From: Paenibacillus brasilensis
Lineage (GTDB): Bacteria > Bacillota > Bacilli > Paenibacillales > Paenibacillaceae
Direction: 5' to 3'
DNA: 64,000 nt
NCBI RefSeq assembly: GCF_009363115.1
Contig: NZ_CP045298.1
Location: forward strand, 2,138,001-2,202,000
This document shows, in pieces, positions 8,523-17,524 of the stretch (position 1 is its first letter; each line of letters begins with the position of its first letter). The translations under genes were made by a program, and so were the position numbers. The notes beneath the pieces are model-generated. The model saw only the letters and a program-made list of their open reading frames with translations, ran no database searches and was not told the DNA's origin.

Positions 8523-9482
8523 TCAGAGCCCATTCGGGAAAAGCGCATCATAAGCAGGACAAGGCAGCTTGTCGAGAAACTCCTGAAGCGGCTTCGGTTT
8601 ATGTGTGTAAATATCTTTTAAGGACGTTCCATTATAAATATTGCCGATAACCACAGGATGGCATAGCTCACAGATCAGAATATCACCGTTTCCATGAAGA
8701 TGAAGCTGCTTTTTACCATCAACACAGTTGGAAAAATAAACGCCCGGCTGCTCCTTGAAGCCCAGCGCTTCTGCAAAACGGTCCATGCAGGTGAAATACA
8801 GCACGGTATCGTCCTTTTTATGGGCAATCAGATCATGAACGGAACGGACGAGTGCTTCTTTGGTGGAAATAGCGCTCCAGTTCGTATGATCCATCACGAT
8901 GCTGTTTTGGATTTCATGGATGCGCACACCGAGTTCATATACCATTTCGCTAATGGCCTGCATGTTATTCTGTGTTTCCTCAAACAGCAAAGTCTCCAGC
9001 ACTGTTTCCAGCTTGGCCTCTGTACATAACCGAATGTTCTGCACAATTTTATCATACATGCGAGGCTGAACATGATAATAGGCGGAATATTTTTCGGCGT
9101 CTGTGAAGTTAAAGGAGATATGAATGTTGGACAGACCTGCATCACGCAGTCTCTCAATTCGTTCAGGGCTAAGCAGGCTGGCATTGGTATTGAGCTGGGT
9201 AGCGATTCCCTTGCTCGAACAGTGAGCCACAATGTCCAGACAGTCCTCATACTTTAAGGTCACTTCCCCCCCGGATAGTCGTACACGTTTTAACGTTGGA
9301 ATGTCATCAATAATACCAATGACCTCCTTGCTGCTGATGCATTGCCCGTCGTTTCGCTGATACGCGCAGCAATAATCACACTTGAAGTTGCAATTGGAGG
9401 TGACCCCGACTTCCAATCCCTCCAGCTCGTAGATGCCCGGCTTTTCCAGTTCAAGTGCTTTATATTTGTTCTCTATACTCAC
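8523..9482 (-). CDS. Radical SAM protein with cysteine-rich C-terminus (SPASM-like)
   Basis: A 319-residue protein starting at GTG 9482 (GGGAGG upstream). The radical SAM cluster motif CNFKCDYC (Cys31, 35, 38) is followed directly by another Cys39; GGE at 71-73 is the SAM-binding motif. C-terminal cysteines in TCMD, SNCVD, ICELCHP and LPCP resemble the auxiliary-cluster region of SPASM/twitch enzymes, used in peptide maturation or as assistants in cofactor synthesis. No precursor peptide is visible next to it, and both neighbours are unrelated, so its substrate is unknown. Confidence 0.8.
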   Translation of the reverse strand: MSIENKYKALELEKPGIYELEGLEVGVTSNCNFKCDYCCAYQRNDGQCISSKEVIGIIDDIPTLKRVRLSGGEVTLKYEDCLDIVAHCSSKGIATQLNTNASLLSPERIERLRDAGLSNIHISFNFTDAEKYSAYYHVQPRMYDKIVQNIRLCTEAKLETVLETLLFEETQNNMQAISEMVYELGVRIHEIQNSIVMDHTNWSAISTKEALVRSVHDLIAHKKDDTVLYFTCMDRFAEALGFKEQPGVYFSNCVDGKKQLHLHGNGDILICELCHPVVIGNIYNGTSLKDIYTHKPKPLQEFLDKLPCPAYDALFPNGL

Positions 9483-9573
9483 TTTCTCATGATCCTCCCG
9501 ATCTCAGGCTTGTGTCTTGAATTCCCTTGAGATTATACAGAATGGGAGTAGCTCAGAGATATGACATTGCTAA

Positions 9574-9856
9574 CGGTGGACGGTCGACTTGATATACTAT
9601 AACCTTAAGACAGGTGATGCCATAAATTTACCAGAAACGGTTGGAGTAAGGATACGTCAACTCGAAAGCAAAGGGCGAGGCAATTACTGCTATTGAGATT
9701 ATATTAAATGAACAAAGTATTGTACCTATAGATTTACTCAGAGACTACGAGTGGGGCTCAATGTTTAAAGGTGTCACTCTCCAGAAGATAAATAACCCAA
9801 AGTATTCTGCTACTACAATAAAATTGCAGAGTCTTTGGGTCATCGGACAACAATGA
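9574..9856 (+). pseudogene. Possible coding remnant of unknown origin
   Basis: This lies in a 495-bp stretch without a proper gene (9483-9977). Two overlapping frames read as plausible protein (about 40 codons ending near 9696, then about 55 codons from 9692 to a TGA at 9854), and a -1 shift would join them. There is no start codon or ribosome binding site. I do not recognise the product. It borders the AT-rich DGQHR/FRG island and may be debris from its insertion. Confidence 0.3.
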
Positions 9857-9977
9857 AGTCTATCAAAATTTGGTGAGTGTATTCCTACTTAGAGCAATAA
9901 GTCAAGTGAATTTTTGTTCTAATAAAATAATTATATAAAAATGAAAATCAAACAATATAAGAAGTGTTGTTTATACG

Positions 9978-10979
9978 TTATTCAAGACTGATTACACCAG
10001 GTCTCAAGCTTACCTTCGTCAAAGCATTCATTAAATGATCAGAAAGCTTTCTATAAGAGTTGCCAGGCCTTTGGACAACGCCTCTCGGTAAGTTAGTTTT
10101 CAGTATGGAGAGTGTTTCCGTAAAGGAATCAACGGTTAGTCTTCCACCGAACATATTATTAGTTTTCTCAATTACATATTTGGATACTCCCATACATGCT
10201 TGGAAAACGGTAATTCTTGTAATAATATCATCACCATTACTATCAATGCTACCTAAGACTGATTTCATCGCAGATAGATAGTTGTTAATGATTATATAGG
10301 AATCATCATCTGATATTTCTTCAAGCATGTCGGATAATAATTCAGAGATACAATTATTAAATATTCGTCTAGTTATCTTTCCGTTCTCCCTTTCTGCTCT
10401 AGCTAAATGCCCATTTAATATACTACCTTCTTTTGAATAGAAGAATTCAAATATTTGACTACACCTTTTCTCTTCTTCGCTTTCCTTTTGAAGTAGTCGC
10501 TTTACATCAAGAATTAAATCTCTTGGAACTTCTTTCTGTGTAGAGTTAATATCTACAAAGAGTTGAGCTTCCTCTACACGTGTTAAATCTTCATAAATAA
10601 CAACTGGTACGCGAATCGAAGTCTTGGCTTTAATAAACCCCCAAACTCTATGTTGCCCATCTATAATAAGAAAGGAGTTCTTTTCTGGAGTGAATGAAAT
10701 CGTTTTATTTCTAGAATGATACTCTAGGTTGGCTTCATCTTGGGCAGATAAAATGATTGCTGTAGGAATAGATCCCACACCCCCGTCAATATATTGGGAT
10801 ATTTCATCAGCACGAGTTTCATCTAACCTGCGTTGAAACCCCTTAATCGGATCATCCTCACGTGTAATTGTAAAGCAAGTCTCCCGTAATGTTTCGGAGG
10901 GCATGGAGACTATGTAAAACTTATATTTCCCTTGCGTAACCTGAATAGCAGCAAGCCCTTTTTCTTGTTTTATTTCCAT
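9978..10979 (-). CDS. DGQHR-domain protein (DndB-like)
   Basis: A 333-residue protein with the diagnostic IIDGQHRVWGF motif (DGQHR at 107-111), an upstream RxxEIxxYID segment and a downstream QLFVDINSTQKEVP segment, all typical of the DGQHR/DndB family. Known members are linked to DNA sulfur-modification (Dnd) clusters and other defence islands, where DndB acts as a transcriptional regulator; the biochemical role of orphan members is not settled. No dndA/C/D/E or dpt genes are nearby. It starts with GGAGG in front of ATG 10979 and is divergent from an FRG-domain gene 75 bp away. Base composition is clearly AT-richer than the flanks. Confidence 0.8.
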   Translation of the reverse strand: MEIKQEKGLAAIQVTQGKYKFYIVSMPSETLRETCFTITREDDPIKGFQRRLDETRADEISQYIDGGVGSIPTAIILSAQDEANLEYHSRNKTISFTPEKNSFLIIDGQHRVWGFIKAKTSIRVPVVIYEDLTRVEEAQLFVDINSTQKEVPRDLILDVKRLLQKESEEEKRCSQIFEFFYSKEGSILNGHLARAERENGKITRRIFNNCISELLSDMLEEISDDDSYIIINNYLSAMKSVLGSIDSNGDDIITRITVFQACMGVSKYVIEKTNNMFGGRLTVDSFTETLSILKTNLPRGVVQRPGNSYRKLSDHLMNALTKVSLRPGVISLE

Positions 10980-11054
10980 TTATATCCTCCACTATACACA
11001 ATAATGAACTTATTATATGATATTATTGGAAAATAGCAAATAAGGAGCAACATT
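10980..11054. promoter_or_regulatory. Divergent promoter region of the DGQHR/FRG pair
   Basis: A 75-bp, very AT-rich spacer. It holds a near-palindrome around 11012-11030 (TATTATATGATATTATT) and both ribosome binding sites (GGAGG for the minus gene, AAGGAG for the plus gene). Such a compact arrangement suggests shared control of the two genes. Confidence 0.5.
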
Positions 11055-11798
11055 ATGGCGTTTAGTGAAAATTGGAAAACTATTATGGATGAAGTCGCAG
11101 ATTTTTCAAGACATAACTCCGGTATTGTTTGGTTTAGGGGACATTGTAATTCTACTTTCTCTCTGAATTCAGGATTGTTCAGACTTAGAATTGGCAATCA
11201 GATTAGTGAGTATCTTAGTTTAGAAAATCAAATGTTTAACTATTTTAAAAGCCTAGGGTACCTACAAAGCCTTGATGAAAAAGATGAGTGGACCATTGTT
11301 TATTCAATGCAACATCATGGTCTTAGAACAAGATTGCTGGATTGGTCTGAAAGCTTCCTTGTCAGTCTATTTTTCGCTAATTTAGGATGGAATACAGGGA
11401 GTTGCAGTATATGGATGATTAATCCAGAATCATTAAACGCTGCATCAATAGGTACCTCAGAGATAAAACTACCTACTAAGAATGGCTTCTTGACCAAGCA
11501 TGCTGATTCCAATATAAAAAGTAGAGCAATTTATCCCAATAAAAGCAACTCCCGTATAGTTGCGCAACATGGGGTATTCACTGTACAGGGAAATTCTTTG
11601 ACCCCTCTTGAGAAGGAGTTTAGTGAGACTTTATTTTCATCCAACTCCTTGAAAAGAATTGATTTAACATACGAAGTAAGAGAAGATGTACTAAATTATT
11701 TAAAATTAAATGGAATAAACCATTTTTCTTTATTTCCAGACTTAGACGGTCTCTCAAAATACATCAATGATACCCATATAAATCCAGCTTGGTTATGA
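11055..11798 (+). CDS. FRG-domain protein
   Basis: A 247-residue protein of the FRG domain family. The name motif occurs as VWFRGH (FRG at 27-29), followed by YSMQHHGLRTRLLDW (about 84-97) and RIVAQHGVF (about 168-176), which are the conserved blocks. The domain's function is not established; FRG genes are often found in phage-defence neighbourhoods and several are suspected toxins or effectors. AAGGAG sits nine bases before ATG 11055. Its AT-rich composition matches the divergent DGQHR gene, so the two probably arrived together. Confidence 0.8.
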   Translation: MAFSENWKTIMDEVADFSRHNSGIVWFRGHCNSTFSLNSGLFRLRIGNQISEYLSLENQMFNYFKSLGYLQSLDEKDEWTIVYSMQHHGLRTRLLDWSESFLVSLFFANLGWNTGSCSIWMINPESLNAASIGTSEIKLPTKNGFLTKHADSNIKSRAIYPNKSNSRIVAQHGVFTVQGNSLTPLEKEFSETLFSSNSLKRIDLTYEVREDVLNYLKLNGINHFSLFPDLDGLSKYINDTHINPAWL

Positions 11799-11964
11799 AT
11801 TTGTATAAAAAGTGATATAGCCTCCCGAGTTGCTATTAAACAATGTTTTTCGCTCGTTAAAATGAAAGGGCGAGCCTGTAATTGTGAACGATATGTGAAC
11901 TGGGCATAGTTCTCATTTCCAAATCCATACTGAATATATCTGTTGGTAATGGAGGCGGAAGATT

Positions 11965-12441
11965 GTGGACAAAAGGATGAATCTGCTCATGTTTAGCGGC
12001 GATTATGATAAGGCGATGGCTGGACTGATTCTGGCAAATACAGCTCGGGAGCTGGATGTAGAGGTTACCATGTTTTTTGCGTTCTGGGGGTTATTTCTTG
12101 TTCGTGATCCCGAGAAGATGACGCTTGAGGACAAAACGATATACGAAAAAATCATGGGCTGGATGACTCCGAAAGGACCCGAGGAGCTTCCATTATCCAA
12201 AATGAATTTTAGCGGTCTGGGCAAGCTGATGCTGACGGAAATGATCGAAGATAATGAAGCCCCGAAGCTGATTCACTTTTTGAAGGGGGCACGGAAAAAG
12301 AACGTTAAATTTTATGCCTGTAAGCTATCGGTGGATATTATGGGTTTTAAACCGGAAGAATTTATACCTGAACTGGAGATTATCGAGGCCAAAACATATC
12401 TAAAGGATGCACTCGAATCCGATATGCAGCTGTTTATCTGA
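11965..12441 (+). CDS. DsrE/DsrF-like sulfur-relay family protein
   Basis: A 158-residue protein of the DsrE/F/YrkE type: the N-terminal NLLMFSGDYDKAMAGL segment is the Rossmann-like nucleotide/persulfide fold start, and CKLSVDIMGF near residue 117 carries the likely persulfide-bearing cysteine. Such proteins accept sulfur from rhodaneses or TusA-like carriers. It starts with GTG 11965 behind GGAGGCGG. The next gene downstream is a cysteine-desulfurase-like PLP enzyme, so a sulfur-handling pair is possible, but a terminator separates them. Confidence 0.8.
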   Translation: MDKRMNLLMFSGDYDKAMAGLILANTARELDVEVTMFFAFWGLFLVRDPEKMTLEDKTIYEKIMGWMTPKGPEELPLSKMNFSGLGKLMLTEMIEDNEAPKLIHFLKGARKKNVKFYACKLSVDIMGFKPEEFIPELEIIEAKTYLKDALESDMQLFI

Positions 12442-12452
12442 GATACATTCAT

Positions 12453-12487
12453 GCCTTGTCCACATATGGACGAGGCTTTTATTTTTG
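12453..12487 (+). terminator. Terminator after the DsrE-like gene
   Basis: GCCTTGTCCA and TGGACGAGGC form a 10-bp stem (one G-T pair) with a 4-base loop, followed by TTTTATTTTT. Confidence 0.8.
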
Positions 12488-12575
12488 ACTAAATGATGAC
12501 ACTCGCCTATTTCTTTTAACCTATTCAGGCCTACCTACGTACCCTGAGAAGATAGAACGACTTGGGAGGCGCCTT

Positions 12576-14078
12576 ATGCTCATGGCTCGAATTGGAAGCA
12601 ATAATTGTAGGTATCAGCCTTCTAACGAGGCTTATTTCCAGAGGTATCGTGAAAATACAATCGGATATTACCAGACCTTTGAATCTCCATATGGACAAAA
12701 AAAGCTGATTTATGCCGATTGGGCAGCCAGCGGCCGTCTGTATGGACCCATCGAGTCGAAAATAGCTAATGATGTGGGCCCTTTTGTGGCGAATACTCAT
12801 ACGGAGTCTAATTTGACAGGCACCCTGATGACCCAAGCCTATGAAGAAGCGAAACGAATCATTAAGAACCACGTTCATGCCAGCGAACACGATATCATTA
12901 TGTTTGCCGGGGCCGGTATGACCGGTGCGGTGAATAAACTTCAACGGCTGCTAGGATTGAAAATACATGAGAAATTAAAGCATCACTATCCAATCGCTGA
13001 AAAAGAACGTCCCGTTATTTTTGTTACGCATATGGAGCATCACTCCAATCATATCTCCTGGGCGGAAACCATCGGGGACGTCGTATGCATCCCGCCGGGA
13101 CCCGGCGGGATCGTCGATCCAGCTTATCTTGAACGGCTGCTGCTTCAATTCGGGCATCGGCCTGTCAAGATTGGCGCCTTTACAGCCTGCTCCAATGTTA
13201 CAGGTTTTGAACCACCTATTTACCAGCTATCCCGCAAAATGCATGAGCATGGCGGCGTTTGTTTTATTGATTTCTCTGCAAGCGCCCCTTACACCGAGAT
13301 CAACATGCATCCCCTGGAACCCCTTGAGAAGCTGGACGGAATTGTATTTTCACCGCACAAATTTCTTGGTGGTCCCGGTACAAGCGGCGTTTTAATTATG
13401 GATTCGAGACTATGCTTTAATTATGCGCCGGATCAGCCCGGAGGCGGTACGGTAAGCTGGACCAACCCTTGGGGTGGCTATGAGTATAAAGATAATATCG
13501 AAGCACGTGAGGACGGAGGAACCCCTCCTTTTCTTCAGGCCATTCGAACGGCGCTCTGCATTCAGCTCAAGGAACAGATGGGGCTCAACCGTATGTTGGA
13601 GCGCAAAAAGGAACTAACCTCATTATTGCTAAAAGGCTTGAGCACCATACCAGGCCTGCACATTTTGGGTGGAAGCAGCCAAGATCGCCTGGGAATCGTT
13701 TCTTTCGTTGTCGAAAATATTCACTATAACCTGATTGCAACATTACTGAATGATCGGTTTGGAATTCAGGTCCGGGGCGGCTGCTCTTGTGCAGGAACCT
13801 ACGGACACTATTTGCTGGGTATTGATCAACAAACCTCTAATCAAATGACAAGCCTAATCCATGCGGGAGATCTATCGCAAAAACCGGGCTGGGTGCGCCT
13901 GTCCCTCCATCCCATGATGACGAATCAGGAAGTCTCCTATCTCACATCCTCCATACGAGCAATTCTAGAAAACATCATGACCTGGCAAAAAGACTATACC
14001 TATCAACCAGACACGAACGAATGGCAATCTATGAATCCATCTAAAAAAATAGACATCCACAAATGGTTCAATTTTTAG
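12576..14078 (+). CDS. Class V aminotransferase-fold PLP enzyme, cysteine desulfurase/selenocysteine lyase-like
   Basis: A 500-residue fold-type I PLP enzyme. The Schiff-base lysine is Lys262 in FSPHKFLGG; Asp232 in FIDFSA contacts the pyridine nitrogen; ETIGDVV, HMEHHSNHISW and a C-terminal RGGCSCAG segment (possible sulfur-accepting cysteines) fit the SufS/Csd class. It is about 90 residues longer than SufS, with an extended C-terminus. GGAGGCG is eight bases before ATG 12576. Either desulfuration of cysteine or another C-S or C-N lyase reaction is possible; no suf genes are nearby. Confidence 0.8.
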   Translation: MLMARIGSNNCRYQPSNEAYFQRYRENTIGYYQTFESPYGQKKLIYADWAASGRLYGPIESKIANDVGPFVANTHTESNLTGTLMTQAYEEAKRIIKNHVHASEHDIIMFAGAGMTGAVNKLQRLLGLKIHEKLKHHYPIAEKERPVIFVTHMEHHSNHISWAETIGDVVCIPPGPGGIVDPAYLERLLLQFGHRPVKIGAFTACSNVTGFEPPIYQLSRKMHEHGGVCFIDFSASAPYTEINMHPLEPLEKLDGIVFSPHKFLGGPGTSGVLIMDSRLCFNYAPDQPGGGTVSWTNPWGGYEYKDNIEAREDGGTPPFLQAIRTALCIQLKEQMGLNRMLERKKELTSLLLKGLSTIPGLHILGGSSQDRLGIVSFVVENIHYNLIATLLNDRFGIQVRGGCSCAGTYGHYLLGIDQQTSNQMTSLIHAGDLSQKPGWVRLSLHPMMTNQEVSYLTSSIRAILENIMTWQKDYTYQPDTNEWQSMNPSKKIDIHKWFNF

Positions 14079-14166
14079 CGATTAAGAGACTCTTGTCCAT
14101 TTCCTTCTTTCAAAATTCTCATAGCATACACTGTAAGATTACTATATGAGGAAAGAAGTGACGACA

Positions 14167-14682
14167 ATGGGGCTTAATTTTCGCAACAGCACTAATGCAG
14201 CTATCTTTGTAGTCTATGCCTACCCGGACTTCAGCTGTAGTCCTGTTAACTACTCTAAAGCAGGCTGGTTCCGTGTTAACCCAGGTCAGACCATTCAGGT
14301 GTGGAGCGGCTTCGCAGGCGGTAACACGTTCTTCTATTATGGGGAGGATAATTTTGGGCGCAAATGGCGGGGCTCATACTTCACTCAAGTTCCCGAGAAT
14401 GCCTTCAATTGGTGCTGGGATACAGGCTGTACCACCTGTAGAAGCGTGGGGCTGCGGAGAATTACAGTTGGCCCGTTCGTCTTGAACTACACCATCAACT
14501 TTATAACGAGCAGCAGTCAAAGACAACCTGCATCATCCATTCTTCGCATGACACTGCCTTCAAAAGCAACACAAGAAAAAAACATTTCACGCAGAGTACC
14601 TGCAACACCCAAGAGACTAAAACAAGGAAAAGCTTTATTGCAGAAACGTATCGCGCATAAAAAACGGACTAAAAACAGATAA
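14167..14682 (+). CDS. DUF1036-like protein with a strongly basic tail
   Basis: A 171-residue protein. The first 105 residues resemble the DUF1036 fold: FRNSTNAAIFVVYAY, GWFRVNPGQ, FYYGED and a paired-cysteine WCWDTGCTTC segment. The last 45 residues are an Arg/Lys-rich tail (RRVPATPKRLKQGK...KKRTKNR), unlike typical family members. The ATG at 14146 has no ribosome binding site; GAGGAAAGAAGTG serves ATG 14167. No signal peptide is seen. The basic tail hints at binding to nucleic acid or an acidic polymer; function unknown. Confidence 0.65.
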   Translation: MGLNFRNSTNAAIFVVYAYPDFSCSPVNYSKAGWFRVNPGQTIQVWSGFAGGNTFFYYGEDNFGRKWRGSYFTQVPENAFNWCWDTGCTTCRSVGLRRITVGPFVLNYTINFITSSSQRQPASSILRMTLPSKATQEKNISRRVPATPKRLKQGKALLQKRIAHKKRTKNR

Positions 14683-14724
14683 TTGGATTATCATGGAATT
14701 AGACTATATGGTATTTGAATATAA

Positions 14725-14762
14725 AAAGGAGCGGTCTAATCACCAGGGGGCTGCTCCTTTCT
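14725..14762. terminator. Terminator between convergent genes
   Basis: AAAGGAGC (14725-14732) pairs with GCTCCTTT (14753-14760). It lies between the DUF1036-like gene and the VOC gene and can serve both directions. Confidence 0.7.
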
Positions 14763-14850
14763 CTCTTCCCTTTAAAAATAGGCTATGTTAAATCCTGATG
14801 TTGATCTTCCAGTAATGTATATTTCAGTTAAGTCTTCTTTTAAACGTTAC

Positions 14851-15303
14851 TTATTTATTACCGAGTTGTTCCGCCAAACTGATTAGAAGTCCTTCATTTC
14901 CACGAATGTAGCAGAGCCGATACGAGTCCTCGTACTGAACCACTTCGCCAACGAGCTGAGCACCATACTTAGTGAGTCTGGATACCATTTCGTCAATGTC
15001 TTCAACGGTGAACATGACGCGTAGATAACCGAGGGCATTTACAGGAGCAGTTCGGTGATCTGATATAGTAGGTGGGGTGAGAAATCGCGAAAGTTCAAGT
15101 CGGCTGTGGCCATCTGGGGTAACCATCATAGCAATCTCTACACACTGTGAACCCAGCCCGGTTACGCGACCAGCCCATTCACCTTCGACAGTAGCTCGCC
15201 CTTCGAGCTTCAAGCCAATCTCCTCGAAGAAAGCGATTGCATCATCAAGGGATTCTACAACGATGCCAACATTGTCCATTCTTAGTAATTTGTTTTTTGT
15301 CAT
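14851..15303 (-). CDS. VOC-superfamily (glyoxalase/bleomycin-resistance) protein
   Basis: A 150-residue two-module VOC protein: NVGIVVESLDDAIAFFEEIGL at the N-terminus and VEDIDEMVSRLTKYGAQLVGEVVQ for the second beta-alpha-beta-beta-beta module, ending in CYIRGNEGLLISLAEQ, where the last Glu is a usual metal ligand. Most members are metal-dependent lyases or dioxygenases or drug-binding proteins. A ribosome binding site (AAGGAG) precedes ATG 15303. It is a single gene, and the substrate cannot be predicted. Confidence 0.85.
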   Translation of the reverse strand: MTKNKLLRMDNVGIVVESLDDAIAFFEEIGLKLEGRATVEGEWAGRVTGLGSQCVEIAMMVTPDGHSRLELSRFLTPPTISDHRTAPVNALGYLRVMFTVEDIDEMVSRLTKYGAQLVGEVVQYEDSYRLCYIRGNEGLLISLAEQLGNK

Positions 15304-15776
15304 AGTTTTATCTCCTTACGTGTACAAATTTTGGTTTTTGCAATGCGGGCAAACGAGTCCCTCTTTATGCTTCTGCTTCACCCTAATTATGGAACGTTAG
15401 TTCGTATATATCAAATATCAACAACAACGTTTAACATAACCTAAAAATAAAGGGTATTCGGATTTTATGGTGGAAAAGGGCTTATAATTCGCCCTTCTCC
15501 AATTTCTCAATCAAGGTGGAAACCTAGGATACCAAGAAGCCTGCCACGATCACAAACAACGCCAGTTGGAGACATTCCGAGGGAGGGGTACGTTAGTTGA
15601 ACTTCTCTTGCATTTACGAAAAACCGAATTCCCTTGTAGAGTAAAGGGTCCGGTTTTTTTCATGCAACGCATTGCTTAGCGTATGGGAAAAGGTGACGGC
15701 GAAGCGGACGACCAAAATGCAAACGGCGAAACTGGGTTTTAACAGAACAGGCATGAATGTTGACCAGCTGAAGTCG
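15304..15776. other. Intergenic stretch with possible gene debris
   Basis: About 470 bp without an intact gene. Between about 15500 and 15650 one plus-strand frame stays open for some 50 codons and ends inside a strong terminator, consistent with the 3' tail of a deleted gene. The product is not recognisable. Confidence 0.4.
15619..15660 (+). terminator. Orphan rho-independent terminator
   Basis: AAAAACCG (15619-15626) pairs with CGGTTTTT (15651-15658), with an inner CCCTT/AAGGG stem and a T-run. No intact upstream gene remains to use it. Confidence 0.75.
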
Positions 15777-16556
15777 TTAAGCAAGTAGGAAATTCGTTAC
15801 CTCTTTTATAAAACGTTCAGGCTCTTCAATGCTTGGAGCATGGCCGGAATGAATGAATTCAATGAAAATTGCACCGGGTATTCGCGAGGCGATCTCTATT
15901 CCCCTTTCCGGTGGGTTCACACCGTCATACTTTCCACTGATGACTAATGTGCTCGCAGTAATTTGATGCAAATGATCCCGAAAATCGAATCCTTCCAAGG
16001 CCTTGTTAGCAGCTTCTTGCTCTTGTGGCGATGTAAGGAGCGCCTGTTGATCATAAAATGCGCTAAATACTTTCTGAACAGCAATGGGGTCATGAAAAAT
16101 ATACTTGGAAGCGCGGCTCAACTTTTCTTCAAACGTTAGGCCCTCTAGTTCCTCTGCATGACGAGCGAAAAGCTCCTGCATGGATGATGTTTTGCCATGA
16201 CTTTTCGGGACAATGAGAACCAGCTTCTTCACCCTATTGGGGACCGCGATCGCTACACCTTGTGCAATGTAACTTCCCATAGACATTCCCATAAGATATC
16301 CGGTTTCAATCGCGAGATGATTCAACAGATTAATCACATCTTGTACATGTTCTTCCAGCGTATAATGGAGAGGCTTGTCTGATTTTCCATGTCCGCGCGA
16401 ATCTAAAGCAATAATACGAAAATATTCTTTCAACCGGTTGATTTCATACTTCATCATCTTGCTGCTTCCATGGAGACCATGAAGCATAATTAAAGGAAAA
16501 CCAGCACCCTCTTCTTCGTAAAAAAGCTTTGCTCCGTTGGATCGAAATATCGGCAT
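15777..16556 (-). CDS. Alpha/beta hydrolase
   Basis: A 259-residue alpha/beta hydrolase. MLHGLHGSS forms the oxyanion-hole region, the nucleophile elbow is GMSMGS, the acidic residue is in SGKYDGVNPP, and the catalytic His is in HSGHAPSIEEPE. The fold and length resemble 3-oxoadipate enol-lactonase/PcaD-type enzymes. The ATG at 16571 overlaps the Shine-Dalgarno GGGAGTG, so ATG 16556 is chosen. It lies downstream of a divergent-control MerR gene in the same orientation with a gap of about 120 bp. Substrate unknown. Confidence 0.85.
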   Translation of the reverse strand: MPIFRSNGAKLFYEEEGAGFPLIMLHGLHGSSKMMKYEINRLKEYFRIIALDSRGHGKSDKPLHYTLEEHVQDVINLLNHLAIETGYLMGMSMGSYIAQGVAIAVPNRVKKLVLIVPKSHGKTSSMQELFARHAEELEGLTFEEKLSRASKYIFHDPIAVQKVFSAFYDQQALLTSPQEQEAANKALEGFDFRDHLHQITASTLVISGKYDGVNPPERGIEIASRIPGAIFIEFIHSGHAPSIEEPERFIKEVTNFLLA

Positions 16557-16674
16557 TGTTGTCACTCCCATAAGTTCTTGAATTTTGTTGGCGGTACCCC
16601 CATAGGTACTAATTCTGTCGTGCCGATACCAAAAGAGGCAAGAGTTAACGCCTAGAGCGCAGTTGGCATACGGT

Positions 16675-17499
16675 TCATTGCATGAACCCCGTTCCCAAAA
16701 TAGGCATCTGACTTTCTGTCACATATCGCAATTTGTTGCTTTCCTGAGGTGATAAATAAACTTCCCTGCTCGGCATTTCCGAGCTGATCCGGTAGCCGTT
16801 CTCTTCAATCCAGGATCCAAGATCAATACTCACTGGCGTATCCGCATCTGGACGGCTCATATGGGTCACCGACGCAACGGTCATGTCCGGCAGCAATTTT
16901 GATTGAAAGCGAACCGTATCCTGCAGCTTGCGTGGGATTGGGCAGGCTATTTCCAGATCGATGGTGCTTTCACACTCCGGACAACCATGCCACATCACCA
17001 TATGGGGAACAGGCAGAGGTATTCCATTCCATTTTAAATATTTGTCAATTTCTTCGAATAATTCGGGAATACTTGCTCTGCTCGTGGTTTCTTTAAGCGT
17101 TGCAACCATTAAGGGCTCGACCTTCTTAACCAGAACCTCATATCGAGAAAGACCGTCGCTTTGTCGTTCAATTTGTTTCAGTCTGACCTCAATACGCCTC
17201 AAACGCTCCATTTCCGACTGAATCAGCGAGTGCAGATCCGACTGCTTAAGTCGAAGCATTCCGCGAATTTCTGCAGTAGACACGTTATCATTCAGAAGCT
17301 GTTTGATTTGTTCAAGTGTATAACCAAGATCCTTAAATGCTAAAATTCGATGTAGATCAAGCATCTGTTCACTCTTGTAGTAACGGTAACCACTTTGTTG
17401 ATCCGTGTAGGCAGGTTTGAGAAGTTCAAGTTGATCATAAAATCTCAAAGTTTTTGCAGGTACTTGGCTCAACTTTGAGAATTCACTGATTTTAAACAT
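16675..17499 (-). CDS. MerR-family regulator with GyrI-like effector-binding domain
   Basis: A 274-residue regulator: winged-helix MerR domain at 1-70 (FKISEFSKLSQVPAKTLRFYDQ), coiled coil at 75-120, then a GyrI-like/AraC-effector-type domain (residues about 125-274), which binds hydrophobic or cationic drugs in BmrR-like proteins. The start at 17499 has AAAGGAG eight bases upstream; the longer frame to 17556 runs through its own promoter. The regulator probably controls itself through the 20-bp-spaced promoter at 17525-17556 and may also control the hydrolase downstream. Confidence 0.85.
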   Translation of the reverse strand: MFKISEFSKLSQVPAKTLRFYDQLELLKPAYTDQQSGYRYYKSEQMLDLHRILAFKDLGYTLEQIKQLLNDNVSTAEIRGMLRLKQSDLHSLIQSEMERLRRIEVRLKQIERQSDGLSRYEVLVKKVEPLMVATLKETTSRASIPELFEEIDKYLKWNGIPLPVPHMVMWHGCPECESTIDLEIACPIPRKLQDTVRFQSKLLPDMTVASVTHMSRPDADTPVSIDLGSWIEENGYRISSEMPSREVYLSPQESNKLRYVTESQMPILGTGFMQ

Positions 17500-17524
17500 A
17501 TGATTTACTCCTTTCTGTACTCGA

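Noticed and set aside
9978..10979. Complete Dnd/phosphorothioation cluster around the DndB-like gene
   Set aside because: No DndA, C, D, E, F, G or H-like frames are found within the window on either strand.
11012..11030. AT-rich near-palindrome in the DGQHR/FRG spacer as a defined operator
   Set aside because: The region is so AT-rich that imperfect dyads are expected by chance; kept only as a note on the divergent promoter.
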